Below are positions 1 to 7,499 of a stretch of 40,005 nt of DNA, piece after piece; positions within the stretch are counted from its first letter, which is position 1; every line of letters starts with the position of its first letter. The stretch is from NCBI GenBank assembly GCA_938041435.1, contig CALISR010000006.1, forward strand, positions 1-40,005. Direction: 5' to 3'. The notes under the pieces are model-generated. The model had not been told where the DNA came from, did not search any database, and saw only the letters and a program-made list of their open reading frames with translations. Both the position numbers and the translations under genes were made by a program. The DNA is from an uncultured Candidatus Saccharibacteria bacterium (GTDB lineage: Bacteria; Patescibacteriota; Saccharimonadia; Saccharimonadales; Saccharimonadaceae).

Positions 1-44
1 TCTTCCATGGCAAGGAAGCGCTCTAACAACTGAGCTAAACCCGC
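1..44 (-). tRNA. tRNA-Gly(GCC), 3' half cut off by the window edge
   Basis: On the minus strand the sequence starts GCGGGTTTAGCTCAG and continues through a D-arm into an anticodon stem CTTCC/GGAAG with loop TTGCCAT, giving anticodon GCC (Gly). The variable loop, T-arm and acceptor 3' strand lie outside the window. A -10 box sits just upstream. Confidence 0.93.
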
Positions 45-59
45 ATGTTGCTGAGTTGT

Positions 60-65
60 ATTATA
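60..65 (-). promoter_or_regulatory. -10 box for tRNA-Gly(GCC)
   Basis: TATAAT on the minus strand, 15 nt before the tRNA 5' end, which would leave a precursor leader of about 8 nt. No clear -35 was seen. Confidence 0.6.
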
Positions 66-258
66 TGGAATAGTGCGTAAAATTTCAAGCCCTTTCTTCT
101 ATGAATCGTACTATCTGCTACCGCGCGCTTCGTTCCGTCACTATTCTAGGATATGTACGTGCGGCTATTGTGTACTCACCTCTTGCTTTTGGAGAAGCGG
201 AAAATAAATTATACCCAATTCTCACTATCTATTAGATAACGCAGAAAAGATACGTATC

Positions 259-888
259 CTACTCTGCCGCACCAAAGCCACGAATTTTGCCAACGGCCGC
301 TTGATCGATTGTGCTAACGTGGATCGCGTTGCCTTCGTTGCCACCAACGGTGGTGAGCTTGCCATCTTGGTAGTGCAAAAGGATGTTAACGTGCTCACCA
401 CGTTGACTGGTTGTGTCGTAGAGGATGGCATCGCCTGGCTGGGGTGTATAGCTGCTATCGGCTGGATGCCAGCGACCAGTCGTGCGATAGTACGTTTCGA
501 GGCTGCGCACACCAGGGATGCGCCAGCCACCATTGTGTGGGTTGATAAATGGCACACCCGCTTGCTGGTACACCCAGCTAACGAAGTTTGCACACCAATC
601 TTGCCGCTCGCCCTGGCTGTAAAATACACCAGGCTGGGGAGTGTCAAATTGCTGGTGAGCAGTCGTGATGATCTTCGCTCGGACAGACGATAACTTCTTC
701 GTATCTATTGTTGGAAACTCCTCTTTTTGCCTAAGCTGCCGGACTGGATGGGACTGCACGCGGCGTGGCATAAAAAACAAAGCACCATACACAATAGCAC
801 TGCACAGTACAATCGCAAGCATAACCCAGAGCGCAAACAGAGCAAGGCGTTGCCAGGAGAGCGGTGTGGACTGATGGAGTGATTTCAT
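259..888 (-). CDS. Membrane-anchored CHAP-domain amidase/peptidase
   Basis: A 209-residue protein with a short cytoplasmic N-terminus, one membrane segment (about residues 16-40) and an external CHAP domain (about 90-205). CHAP enzymes are cysteine amidases or endopeptidases that cut peptidoglycan peptides. The catalytic Cys99 is in DWCANFVSW, the His166 in GEHVNILL, and a likely third residue, Asn184, is in GGNEGN. The start is supported by a TATAAT box ending 7 nt before the ATG, so the mRNA is probably leaderless. It is a single-gene unit with a tRNA on either side. Its job could be remodelling its own wall or acting on a host cell; the sequence does not decide this. A second, LysM-containing CHAP protein is at 37530-38771. 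Confidence 0.87.
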   Translation of the reverse strand: MKSLHQSTPLSWQRLALFALWVMLAIVLCSAIVYGALFFMPRRVQSHPVRQLRQKEEFPTIDTKKLSSVRAKIITTAHQQFDTPQPGVFYSQGERQDWCANFVSWVYQQAGVPFINPHNGGWRIPGVRSLETYYRTTGRWHPADSSYTPQPGDAILYDTTSQRGEHVNILLHYQDGKLTTVGGNEGNAIHVSTIDQAAVGKIRGFGAAE

Positions 889-895
889 ACTGCTT

Positions 896-901
896 ATTAT
901 A
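896..901 (-). promoter_or_regulatory. -10 box of the CHAP gene (leaderless arrangement)
   Basis: TATAAT on the minus strand, 7 nt before the ATG at 888, placing the predicted transcription start on or next to the start codon. Confidence 0.6.
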
Positions 902-940
902 CACGGACGTCTTGTTTGGGGGTGAGTTGTACCATACTAA

Positions 941-976
941 AAGTAAAACACCCTCTTATTCTAAAGAGAGTGTTTT
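941..976 (-). terminator. Intrinsic terminator of tRNA-Phe
   Basis: On the minus strand a 13-bp arm pair (AAAACACTCTCTT with AAGAGGGTGTTTT, one mismatch) closes a short loop and is followed by ACTTTT. It starts 2 nt after the tRNA CCA end. Confidence 0.8.
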
Positions 977-978
977 GC

Positions 979-1054
979 TGGTGGCTCCTACTAGACTCGA
1001 ACTAGTGACACAAGGCTCTTCAGGCCTCTGCTCTACCAACTGAGCTAAAGAGCC
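979..1054 (-). tRNA. tRNA-Phe(GAA)
   Basis: A complete 76-nt cloverleaf on the minus strand. The acceptor stem GGCTCTT pairs with AGGAGCC. The anticodon stem GAGGC/GCCTT carries loop CTGAAGA, anticodon GAA. The discriminator is A and the CCA end is encoded (979-981). Its own promoter and terminator flank it. Confidence 0.97.
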
Positions 1055-1080
1055 ACAGGCAACACCTGTTGCTCTTTCCT

Positions 1081-1109
1081 ATTGTACTAAAAAACCACTA
1101 TTCAGGCAA
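1081..1109 (-). promoter_or_regulatory. Promoter of tRNA-Phe
   Basis: On the minus strand, -35 TTGCCT (1104-1109) and -10 TACAAT (1081-1086) are separated by 17 bp, upstream of the tRNA. The transcribed leader contains the small palindrome GCAACAGGTGTTGC. Confidence 0.7.
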
Positions 1110-1248
1110 GAGCTTCAAAGTCTCAATTCTTCTAAGCTTTGTGTTATCTCGTCTTCCCCTATCCACTGTATTATCTACCAAGCACGGAAAACGCGTTCGC
1201 ATTTTGCGCCTTCGCAATAAACAGTTAGCCTTTTGCCTTGCAAGGTGC

Positions 1249-1254
1249 TATAAT
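1249..1254 (+). promoter_or_regulatory. -10 box of tRNA-Gly(CCC)
   Basis: TATAAT ending 9 nt before the tRNA 5' end. A possible -35, TTAGCC, lies 18 bp further upstream. Confidence 0.6.
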
Positions 1255-1263
1255 ACAGCCAGC

Positions 1264-1338
1264 GCGGGTATCGTATAACGGCTATTATGTATGCTTCCCA
1301 AGCATGAGACGAGGGTTCGACTCCCTCTACCCGCACCA
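1264..1338 (+). tRNA. tRNA-Gly(CCC)
   Basis: A complete 75-nt cloverleaf. Acceptor GCGGGTA pairs with TACCCGC. The anticodon arm ATGC-TTCCCAA-GCAT gives anticodon CCC, and the CCA end is encoded at 1336-1338. It differs from the truncated GCC isoacceptor at the window start. Confidence 0.96.
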
Positions 1339-1346
1339 TGAGGAGG

Positions 1347-1384
1347 AACACCACACGTTGCATGGGGTGTTTTTTATTTTTTAT
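1347..1384 (+). terminator. Intrinsic terminator after tRNA-Gly(CCC)
   Basis: AACACC (1347-1352) pairs with GGTGTT (1366-1371), followed by a long T-rich tract to about 1384. The stem is only 6 bp, so readthrough into the kinase gene that starts at 1386 is plausible. Confidence 0.6.
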
Positions 1385-1385
1385 T

Positions 1386-2306
1386 ATGTATGATCGTAAG
1401 CTTGTCATTGTCCAGAACCCTTATAGCACCCGCCATCGCGAGGTGCAAGCTGGTGTGTTTGACCGGCTTGATACAGCGGGCATTACATACGACACCATAA
1501 CGACGCGCTTTTCGCAGGCGAAGGACAACATCAAGGATCTTGCCGATCGCCTCCCGGATGGCACCCACATCATCAGTGCGGCAGGTGATGGTACGAGTAC
1601 GCAGGTGGTAAATGCAGGGCTGAGGGCTGAGCTTGATAACGCGGTGTATAGCTTTATTGGCTATGGCAATTGTAACGATCTCGCAAGAGGCCAGCGCGAT
1701 CCTTTACCATTGTTGCAGGCCAACCATCGCACCATCACTCATCAGCCGCTCTCTATTGAGGTAAATGGCGAGCCATGGCGATACGCCCCTGGGTATATGA
1801 CACTTGGCTTAACTGCTCTGATCGCTAGCGGCTTCGCTGGCGCAGCATCGCGCGAACGTCTGCGCCGCACACCACCCCGCACCAAGCTTGTGCGCAGCAT
1901 GGGGCAAGTTGCCACCACCTATTTGCGTGCGCATAGCACCTTCTTGCCGCCCTTCACGACCAACCTCTCTACCATAGAACAGACTGGTCTAACTGATGTG
2001 ATGATTATTAATAACCAGCGTATGGGGCGCGTTATTCGCTCGTCAATTGACTATCCACAGACCGACTTTTTTGGCTACCATCAAGCCGACTTCTCGTCGG
2101 GCTGGAAAAATATCCCCTTTGCTTGTAGCGCCATAGCGGGCCACACACCGGCCGAAAGAATCACTGACATCACACTCAACTTCCGTGAGCCAGCCACCAT
2201 CCTCGCCCAGACCGAGGGAGAACACGCCGTGCTTCCGATGGTATCGACAATTCGCGCGTATAAAGACCCGGCAAAGGCTATTCGGGTTGTGCGTCGTGCA
2301 GTATAA
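1386..2306 (+). CDS. Diacylglycerol kinase catalytic-domain (YegS/DagK-like) protein
   Basis: A 306-residue protein of the NAD/lipid-kinase fold. The N-terminal strand KLVIVQNPYS and the nucleotide-binding SAAGDGTSTQVVNAG (GDGT) motif at about residues 60-75 match the DAGK catalytic domain. The family phosphorylates diacylglycerol or related lipids and recycles phospholipid head-group precursors; the exact substrate cannot be told here. The start at 1386 gives the usual short N-terminus before the first beta strand. An in-frame ATG at 1362 is an alternative, because AGGAGG lies at 1341-1346, but it would add a Phe-rich stretch encoded by the terminator T-tract. No promoter of its own is evident, so it may be transcribed by readthrough from tRNA-Gly. 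Confidence 0.75.
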   Translation: MYDRKLVIVQNPYSTRHREVQAGVFDRLDTAGITYDTITTRFSQAKDNIKDLADRLPDGTHIISAAGDGTSTQVVNAGLRAELDNAVYSFIGYGNCNDLARGQRDPLPLLQANHRTITHQPLSIEVNGEPWRYAPGYMTLGLTALIASGFAGAASRERLRRTPPRTKLVRSMGQVATTYLRAHSTFLPPFTTNLSTIEQTGLTDVMIINNQRMGRVIRSSIDYPQTDFFGYHQADFSSGWKNIPFACSAIAGHTPAERITDITLNFREPATILAQTEGEHAVLPMVSTIRAYKDPAKAIRVVRRAV

Positions 2307-2307
2307 T
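2302..2307 (+). promoter_or_regulatory. -10 box of the DUF6879 gene
   Basis: TATAAT overlapping the end of the upstream kinase gene (its stop codon lies inside the box), 20 nt before the ATG at 2328. A seven-codon mini-ORF begins at 2318 between the box and the gene. Confidence 0.5.
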
Positions 2308-2327
2308 GACGGTGTTTATGACTAACC

Positions 2328-2945
2328 ATGCAGCATCTTAGCAATCTCAAATACCCTCCGCAAAACTACAAAAGTATGACAATCGACGGCGGCGGGTTCA
2401 CGGAGTTTAGTGAATTATTTCGCCAACTCCGCTCACACCGGGTTAAAGTTGAGTTTCTCCAAGAATATAACGAGACAGGGTCAAAAGCCTATGAATCATT
2501 CATACGGGGCGACTATGACGACGCTAAGCGACGCGTGACAAAGGATGTGAAGTCCCAGTGGGTATATGAACATTCCAAGCAATACAATGTCAGTATGACG
2601 CGTATTCGCGTTATCAAATATCCAATCTCTCGTTACCTTCTCCGCTTTGAATACCATGCGTACGTTGCCGATGAAGAGATGGGTGAACAGATTTTTGTCG
2701 TACCGTGGTCTGAAATTTCAGACGTTATTTCTAAAACTGGCATTGCTGACTATCTTGTATTCGACGGGAAAAAAGTGGTTGCTTTGCTCTATGACGAGCA
2801 TTCATCGACAGTACAAGAGGCTCGTCTTGTCGAATCTCAGAAAGAGGTTGCACGTTACATTGCTATGACTCAGTTTCTTCTCGAACATAGTGTGCCGCTT
2901 AAACAAAGTGAGTTAGCACGCATCGCTACAACGCGACGTAAGTAA
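2328..2945 (+). CDS. DUF6879 family protein
   Basis: A 205-residue soluble protein. The order of blocks fits DUF6879: an N-terminal FSELFRQLRSHRVKVEFLQEY helix-strand segment, a W-containing linker, the core MTRIRVIKYPISRYLLRFEY, an acidic segment with IFVVPWSEI, and DYLVFDGKKVVALLYDE. The function of the family is unknown. It is best known from Actinobacteria, where it commonly sits beside XRE-type regulators; no such neighbour is present here. No Shine-Dalgarno is obvious, and an in-frame ATG at 2376 is another possible start. It is transcribed away from uvrC, which is convergent. Confidence 0.6.
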   Translation: MQHLSNLKYPPQNYKSMTIDGGGFTEFSELFRQLRSHRVKVEFLQEYNETGSKAYESFIRGDYDDAKRRVTKDVKSQWVYEHSKQYNVSMTRIRVIKYPISRYLLRFEYHAYVADEEMGEQIFVVPWSEISDVISKTGIADYLVFDGKKVVALLYDEHSSTVQEARLVESQKEVARYIAMTQFLLEHSVPLKQSELARIATTRRK

Positions 2946-3062
2946 CCATCTAGAGAGATTCCCCTTCTGGTACTAGTACATAAGTTCTGGATTGGCGTGC
3001 GGCTACGCGTAAGAGGGATGTAGAATCACTGACTGTGCCATTAGTTGGGTATGTCTCATCTA

Positions 3063-4685
3063 CTACAGCCCCTGCCGAATCTGCGCTGCGCGCGCCTCCC
3101 CTACCACTGCCGCTAGCTCTGCCTGGCTGGCGCGCATGATACCGCGCACGCTGCCAAACTGCCGCAGCAGTTTTTGCTTGGTTTTGGGGCCAACGCCAGG
3201 GATGCTATCGAGCGCACTTTTTACGCCAGCTTTGCGCTGGAGCGTGGTGTGATAGCTCACGGCAAAGCGATGTGACTCATCACGGATCCGCTGGAAGAGC
3301 TTGGTAATGTCACTGGCTGCAAGCGGCATAGTAGCTACCTGGCTAGTACTGCTAGCTGGCTGTTCATGCACGGCAGAAGCAGCGTGGGCCGCCTCTGGCT
3401 CATACACCGCGGCACTACTCCGCAAATTCTTGGAGTGCGCACCAGCGTTGCGCTGCCCCGGATGGAGGTTGATCACATAAACATCGCCGTCCTCGTAGAC
3501 GGTGATACCGCTCGGGCGCTCCGTCTGCAGCTGGTGAATATACGCCAGCCCCACCTGCGAGCCAGTTTTGTGTACCAAGATTTCTTCCTCGCGCTTGGCA
3601 ATGCTGATGATCGGCACATGCACCCCGCGCGCATCACGGGCTGCGACTGCTGCCGCCAGTTGGCCTTTGCCACCGTCAATCAAGAGCAGGCTCGGCACGC
3701 CCCAGCTCTTGATATGGCGCTCACTGAGGCGGCGAAAGATGACGTCGTGCATGTTACCAGTGTCGTCGTTTTTTTCGCTCACTTTAAACTTGCGGTACTC
3801 GGCCCGGTCACTGACACCATTGCGAAACACCACCATGCTCGCCACCACCTGACGACCACTCATGTGGCTGATATCGTAGCCTTCAATGCGGGTTGGCTCA
3901 CCCGCGAGCCCCAGCAGCGTGGTCAAGTCCGCCAGGGCCCGGTCCTTACTAATAGCCAAGAATTCCTTATCACCAAACATCACCCGGCGCTGCAGCTCCT
4001 GCATGGCGCGCAGCTTGTTGCGCAGCTGGGCGGCTCGTTCAAATTCGTGCAGCCCGGCGGCTGTCTTCATATCGCGCTCAAGCTTGGCAGCGATTGCTTT
4101 GCGGTTGCCTTTGATGTAGCTAATCAGGGTGCGCAGGTTGGCTTTGTAGGCCTGCGAGCCGTCGCTGATTTTGGGGCTCAGGCCTAAATCTTCATCCAGC
4201 TTTGATTGCCCAGGCCGGCGCTCGTGCGTCAGGTATGGGAAGATTGGCCGCAGGTAGCGCAGGGCTTTTTTGAGCGCAAAGCCATTGTAGAAGGGGCCGT
4301 AGTAGTCGGCACCATCATCCGCCGGGTTGCGCGTAAAGCTCACTACTGGCCACTGGCTCTTCATGTTGATTCGCACGAAGGTTTGTGATTTATCATCGCG
4401 CAGCAGCACATTGTAGCGCGGCATGTAGCGCTTGATCATCTCACTTTCGAGAAAGAGGGCGTCCACCTCGCTTTCGGTCTCGATCCAATCCGTATCGTGG
4501 ATCTCCGCCACCAGCGCCATGGTCTTATTATCCCGTCCGCGCGAATCCTGAAAATACTGCCGCACTCGGTTGCGCAGCACTGCCGCCTTGCCGACATAAA
4601 TCACCTCCCCACTGGCCGACTTATGAAAGTACACCCCCGGGCTGCGAGGTAGTGTTTTGAGCTTGGCGTAGAGGGTGGCGTTCAT
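3063..4685 (-). CDS. uvrC: UvrABC system protein C, excinuclease subunit
   Basis: A 540-residue UvrC, shorter than the usual roughly 600. It makes both incisions in nucleotide excision repair and works with UvrA (25682-28516). Domains: GIY-YIG nuclease (GVYF at 17-20, YVGK at 30-33, Glu80), UVR motif (about 203-237), RNase H-like nuclease (Asp271 in GYDISH, Asp337 in LLIDGGKGQL, distal LFQRIRDESHRFAVSYH), and tandem helix-hairpin-helix (about 490-540, IPGVGPKTKQKLL). Two oddities: the protein contains no cysteine at all, so the usual four-Cys Fe-S motif near residues 150-185 is missing; and a low-complexity Ala/Ser/His-rich insert (about 371-462) interrupts the nuclease domain. A TATAAT box 7 nt before the ATG implies leaderless transcription. 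Confidence 0.93.
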   Translation of the reverse strand: MNATLYAKLKTLPRSPGVYFHKSASGEVIYVGKAAVLRNRVRQYFQDSRGRDNKTMALVAEIHDTDWIETESEVDALFLESEMIKRYMPRYNVLLRDDKSQTFVRINMKSQWPVVSFTRNPADDGADYYGPFYNGFALKKALRYLRPIFPYLTHERRPGQSKLDEDLGLSPKISDGSQAYKANLRTLISYIKGNRKAIAAKLERDMKTAAGLHEFERAAQLRNKLRAMQELQRRVMFGDKEFLAISKDRALADLTTLLGLAGEPTRIEGYDISHMSGRQVVASMVVFRNGVSDRAEYRKFKVSEKNDDTGNMHDVIFRRLSERHIKSWGVPSLLLIDGGKGQLAAAVAARDARGVHVPIISIAKREEEILVHKTGSQVGLAYIHQLQTERPSGITVYEDGDVYVINLHPGQRNAGAHSKNLRSSAAVYEPEAAHAASAVHEQPASSTSQVATMPLAASDITKLFQRIRDESHRFAVSYHTTLQRKAGVKSALDSIPGVGPKTKQKLLRQFGSVRGIMRASQAELAAVVGEARAAQIRQGL

Positions 4686-4692
4686 ACTTTCT

Positions 4693-4698
4693 ATTATA
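4693..4698 (-). promoter_or_regulatory. -10 box of uvrC (leaderless arrangement)
   Basis: TATAAT on the minus strand, 7 nt before the uvrC ATG. Confidence 0.6.
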
Positions 4699-4706
4699 GC
4701 GCGAAG

Positions 4707-5543
4707 CTACTGCTTGCCGGTAAATAGCCGGAACAAACCATCGTGCTCGCCTTGAGCAAGCTTAACAGCCCAGTCTCTCGTTTCAAGATCTGCCAAAAGA
4801 TGTGCTTTAAGCGCAGTCAAACCAAGTTTTTGTCGCGCCTGTTTGACCTTCTCTGCTTGCTCAAGAAAGGCAAAAAATTGCTCGCGATATTCCTTTGGGA
4901 TATCGCTGATCTTGCCGTTCGGCATGACAACGTTCTCGAGCCCTGTTAGTTTCCTTTCATCCTTTTTGCGCACGCCAGTAATCGATCGGTTATAATACGC
5001 ACCGAGCTGAGCAACGGGGCCAGGAATAGTACAAACTGTTTGGCCGTCTTGTTCGACACGCCAAGGATCAAGGCTTTCAAGTGGAATCTTCGTTTCGCTG
5101 CCAGCAAGACGCCAGTAAAGTTCCTTTTCACCCCCTTTGCCCTCTTTAAGATAGCGATCACCAGTGAAATGGCTCAAACCTTTGAGTGTATTCATTAGTG
5201 GAGTGCCATATGGCCTAAGGCCAAATACCGAAGGGACAAGCAGTCCACCCAGCGCATCTTTCATCTCATCTCGATATGCTGCTACTGTATCTGTTGTATG
5301 CACTAATGTGTCGAGATCTCGCACCGTGCCATTATTCTCACGCCGCCGCGGCAGGTAGATATTACCAATCCGCACTACACGATCATCCCAATCGATCTCC
5401 TCGGCATGAGTGACTGCGTGTAAACCGAGCCCACCAACCACAGTATAGGGAGCATCTCCCACGTCTTCCATCCGATTATGAAAATCTGCTGCAACTAATG
5501 TGAAATATGAATTGTCTAGAGTTGTTTCTGGGGATCGTCTCAT
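4707..5543 (-). CDS. Unrecognised protein, possibly nucleotidyltransferase-like
   Basis: A 278-residue soluble protein that I do not recognise with certainty. The segment YTVVGGLGLHAVTH, followed about 40 residues later by GTVRDLDTLVHTTD, resembles the GG...A and (R)D-x-D pattern of nucleotidyltransferase-fold proteins that act on small molecules or as toxins of type IV systems. The C-terminal third is charged and helical (EQAEKVKQARQKLGLTALKAHLLADL). The start is supported by TATAAC 7 nt upstream of the ATG. It lies 21 nt upstream of uvrC on the same strand, but uvrC has its own -10 box. No partner antitoxin is visible next to it. Confidence 0.45.
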   Translation of the reverse strand: MRRSPETTLDNSYFTLVAADFHNRMEDVGDAPYTVVGGLGLHAVTHAEEIDWDDRVVRIGNIYLPRRRENNGTVRDLDTLVHTTDTVAAYRDEMKDALGGLLVPSVFGLRPYGTPLMNTLKGLSHFTGDRYLKEGKGGEKELYWRLAGSETKIPLESLDPWRVEQDGQTVCTIPGPVAQLGAYYNRSITGVRKKDERKLTGLENVVMPNGKISDIPKEYREQFFAFLEQAEKVKQARQKLGLTALKAHLLADLETRDWAVKLAQGEHDGLFRLFTGKQ

Positions 5544-5550
5544 ACACTTG

Positions 5551-5556
5551 GTTATA
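5551..5556 (-). promoter_or_regulatory. -10 box of the 278-aa protein gene
   Basis: TATAAC on the minus strand, 7 nt before the ATG at 5543. Confidence 0.45.
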
Positions 5557-5710
5557 CCATACTTTTGTGGACACGAGAAGTGTTTTGCATACTATTGTAC
5601 GACTCTGTTGTGTCCGTTTTTATCTTGTTCGAATAATATTCATAGTGCGTTCTATACGGATACAAAATACAGCCGAGCCATTACCCGGCAGTACTCACAC
5701 GCCTTCATAA

Positions 5711-6301
5711 TTACTCTAAAGCTTGGCAAACCTTCTGTCGCAGTACTGGAATAACCTCCGCCTCAAACCACGGATTACGCGCTCGCCAGCGAGCAGTCAG
5801 CGGCGATGGATGCACCAGTGGGAAATACTCTGGCAAATACTGCGCAAATTGCGCCACCGTTTCCGTTAAATTTTTCTCTGCCTGGTGGGCAAGATAGTAC
5901 TTCTGCGCATAAGCACCGACCAGAATCGTTAGGCGCACTGCTGGCATCTGGGCACGGAGTTTTGGGTGCCATTTCTTGGCAAACTCCTTGCGTGGCGGCA
6001 AATCGCCGTGTGCGCCCTTGCCGGGGTAGTAAAAATCCATGGGGATGAGCGCAAAGAGATCGGGGTTGTAAAACTGCTCATCGCTCACGCCAAGCCACTG
6101 CCGCAAAAGGCGGCCACTGGCATCATTCCACGGCACTCCTGTCTCCTGAGCAATGCGACCCGGTGCCTGGCCAACAATGATGATGCGCGAGCTAGCCGAG
6201 GCGCTATAGACCGGTGGCCAGCCCTGTGCCGCAAAATCAGCATTCATTGGGTCGGCGCAAATGTGCTCGTAAAGAAGTGGGTGTGATTGCGCGTTTGCCA
6301 T
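5711..6301 (-). CDS. Uracil-DNA glycosylase superfamily protein
   Basis: A 196-residue protein with the UDG fold. Motif A-like IIIVGQAPGRIAQETG and PWNDASGRLLRQWLG occur near the N-terminus, and the C-terminal motif B-like HPSPLTARW is clear. The family removes uracil or related damaged bases, starting base-excision repair. It lacks the four cysteines of Fe-S family 4/5 enzymes, so it belongs to a non-Fe-S branch; which base it removes is not known. I chose the ATG at 6301 over an upstream in-frame ATG at 6337 because a TATACT box lies 7 nt before it, and the longer start would place that box inside the coding sequence. Confidence 0.78.
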   Translation of the reverse strand: MANAQSHPLLYEHICADPMNADFAAQGWPPVYSASASSRIIIVGQAPGRIAQETGVPWNDASGRLLRQWLGVSDEQFYNPDLFALIPMDFYYPGKGAHGDLPPRKEFAKKWHPKLRAQMPAVRLTILVGAYAQKYYLAHQAEKNLTETVAQFAQYLPEYFPLVHPSPLTARWRARNPWFEAEVIPVLRQKVCQALE

Positions 6302-6308
6302 ATCTTTT

Positions 6309-6314
6309 AGTATA
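6309..6314 (-). promoter_or_regulatory. -10 box of the UDG-family gene; decides the start
   Basis: TATACT on the minus strand, 7 nt before the ATG at 6301. Confidence 0.6.
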
Positions 6315-6405
6315 GCGAAGTTGTGGAGTTGGCTCAATTGCTCACCAGCCGCAGGTTATACTACCATATTAAACGTACCTTTATACACGCATTTATATTT
6401 AAAAT

Positions 6406-6876
6406 TTAGTTAATGCTTTTCAAAAGTTGTATCTGTGCTATACGTTCGTTACGCACTGCCGCTTCATCATTTGGGTACATGGTGTTAATAAGGGTGATAG
6501 CAAAGTCGCTTGCCCACAGCCCGTGATATTTCACATGCGGGCTCGCCATGAGCTGCGCCATAGTGCGCAGGAAACGCTCCACCGTTCGGTCGGTTGTATA
6601 GCGCGCCTGGCGGCCAATCCGAAAGCTCGCGTTGCGGGCCGCGTGGTAGTTCGCCTCGCCAGCAAGCCACTGCTCCATACCAGCATACGCATCAGCAATG
6701 TCACTGCTATATGGGAAGGTGTGGCTGGTGAGCTCATGTAGCCGATGACCATACGCACGGCAAAAGTGCACGACCTGCTGGTGCGTTTTAACATCATACA
6801 CCGCAATAAATTGCTGGCGCAAAGCCTCGTCGTCGGCAATAGGCCCAAGCGGGCGTTGATAGGCGTAGATATTCAT
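6406..6876 (-). CDS. Imm-5-like putative immunity-domain protein
   Basis: A 156-residue helical protein. The middle segment MEQWLAGEANYHAARNASFRIGRQAR, followed by a helix with an internal HGLWASDFAITLIN and the C-terminal NERIAQIQLL, resembles the Imm-5-like domain (W-x-x-G-E, AAR and E-R-x-x-Q landmarks). That domain is predicted, but rarely shown, to protect against toxins. It is the second gene of an operon: its ATG overlaps the stop of the DUF1697 gene (TAATG), with GGAGG just upstream, so the two are translationally coupled. No toxin gene is adjacent. The family call is tentative. Confidence 0.5.
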   Translation of the reverse strand: MNIYAYQRPLGPIADDEALRQQFIAVYDVKTHQQVVHFCRAYGHRLHELTSHTFPYSSDIADAYAGMEQWLAGEANYHAARNASFRIGRQARYTTDRTVERFLRTMAQLMASPHVKYHGLWASDFAITLINTMYPNDEAAVRNERIAQIQLLKSIN

Positions 6877-7454
6877 TAGTCCTCCAGTGTCAGCTCAATT
6901 ATTTTCTGAAAGGTTTTGCCGCTGCGGATCGTGAGCTGCTTGTAAAACCGGGCTTTGAGGAGCTTTTTATGGTAGTTTGATGTGAGATAGTCGGCCTGAT
7001 TGTGATTACAATAAAAGAACGCCGTACGCCCAAAATGGAGCTGCTCGCGATCGTTCGCCCAGGTGGCTGCCTCTGCCTCAATCGCCATCTTGTCCGCCTC
7101 TGGCAAGTAGAACAGCGCATCCCGCCGGTAGGCAGCGTCGTCCTGCCACCAGCTGGGTAGCTGAGCTACCTCTTGCTGAAGCGCAGTAGCGCTGATGACA
7201 ACAAACGGCACCGGGAAGTCATAGGTCGCGTCAAAATAGCGTGCCAATGTGCGCTGGATCGCCTCCTCCGGCTCGCTGCTATCAAAAAACAGATTGCCGC
7301 TATTGATATACGAGACGATATTGCGAAAGCCCAGCTCCGCCAGATCCGCCTTCAGGCGATCCATACTTACCTTATGCTTGCCGCCAACATTAATACCGCG
7401 GAGCAGCAGCGCGTAGCGCATTGGTTGTGCTGTGGTGTGGAGTGGAGTACTCAT
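6876..7454 (-). CDS. DUF1697 family protein
   Basis: A 192-residue protein. MRYALLLRGINVGGKHKVSMDRLKADL, FRNIVSYINSGNLFFDS and the C-terminal KKLLKARF..TIRSGKTFQKIIEL are characteristic of DUF1697, a widespread cytosolic family without an established biochemical role. I chose the ATG at 7454 over one at 7490 because TATACT lies 6 nt before it. It is co-transcribed and overlaps by 1 nt with the Imm-5-like gene downstream. Confidence 0.82.
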   Translation of the reverse strand: MSTPLHTTAQPMRYALLLRGINVGGKHKVSMDRLKADLAELGFRNIVSYINSGNLFFDSSEPEEAIQRTLARYFDATYDFPVPFVVISATALQQEVAQLPSWWQDDAAYRRDALFYLPEADKMAIEAEAATWANDREQLHFGRTAFFYCNHNQADYLTSNYHKKLLKARFYKQLTIRSGKTFQKIIELTLED

Positions 7455-7460
7455 ACTACT

Positions 7461-7466
7461 AGTATA
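7461..7466 (-). promoter_or_regulatory. -10 box of the DUF1697 operon; decides the start
   Basis: TATACT on the minus strand, 6 nt before the ATG at 7454. Confidence 0.6.
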
Positions 7467-7499
7467 CAAGATCCCCTGGCGCCTGGCCAAAGCAGGCTG

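Noticed and set aside
3366..4187. 273-codon plus-strand open frame opposite uvrC
   Set aside because: Antisense to well-supported UvrC domains; no motif of its own.
5566..5628. GGACAC...GTGTCC followed by T5 as a terminator
   Set aside because: The loop is far too large for an intrinsic terminator, and no plus-strand gene ends there.
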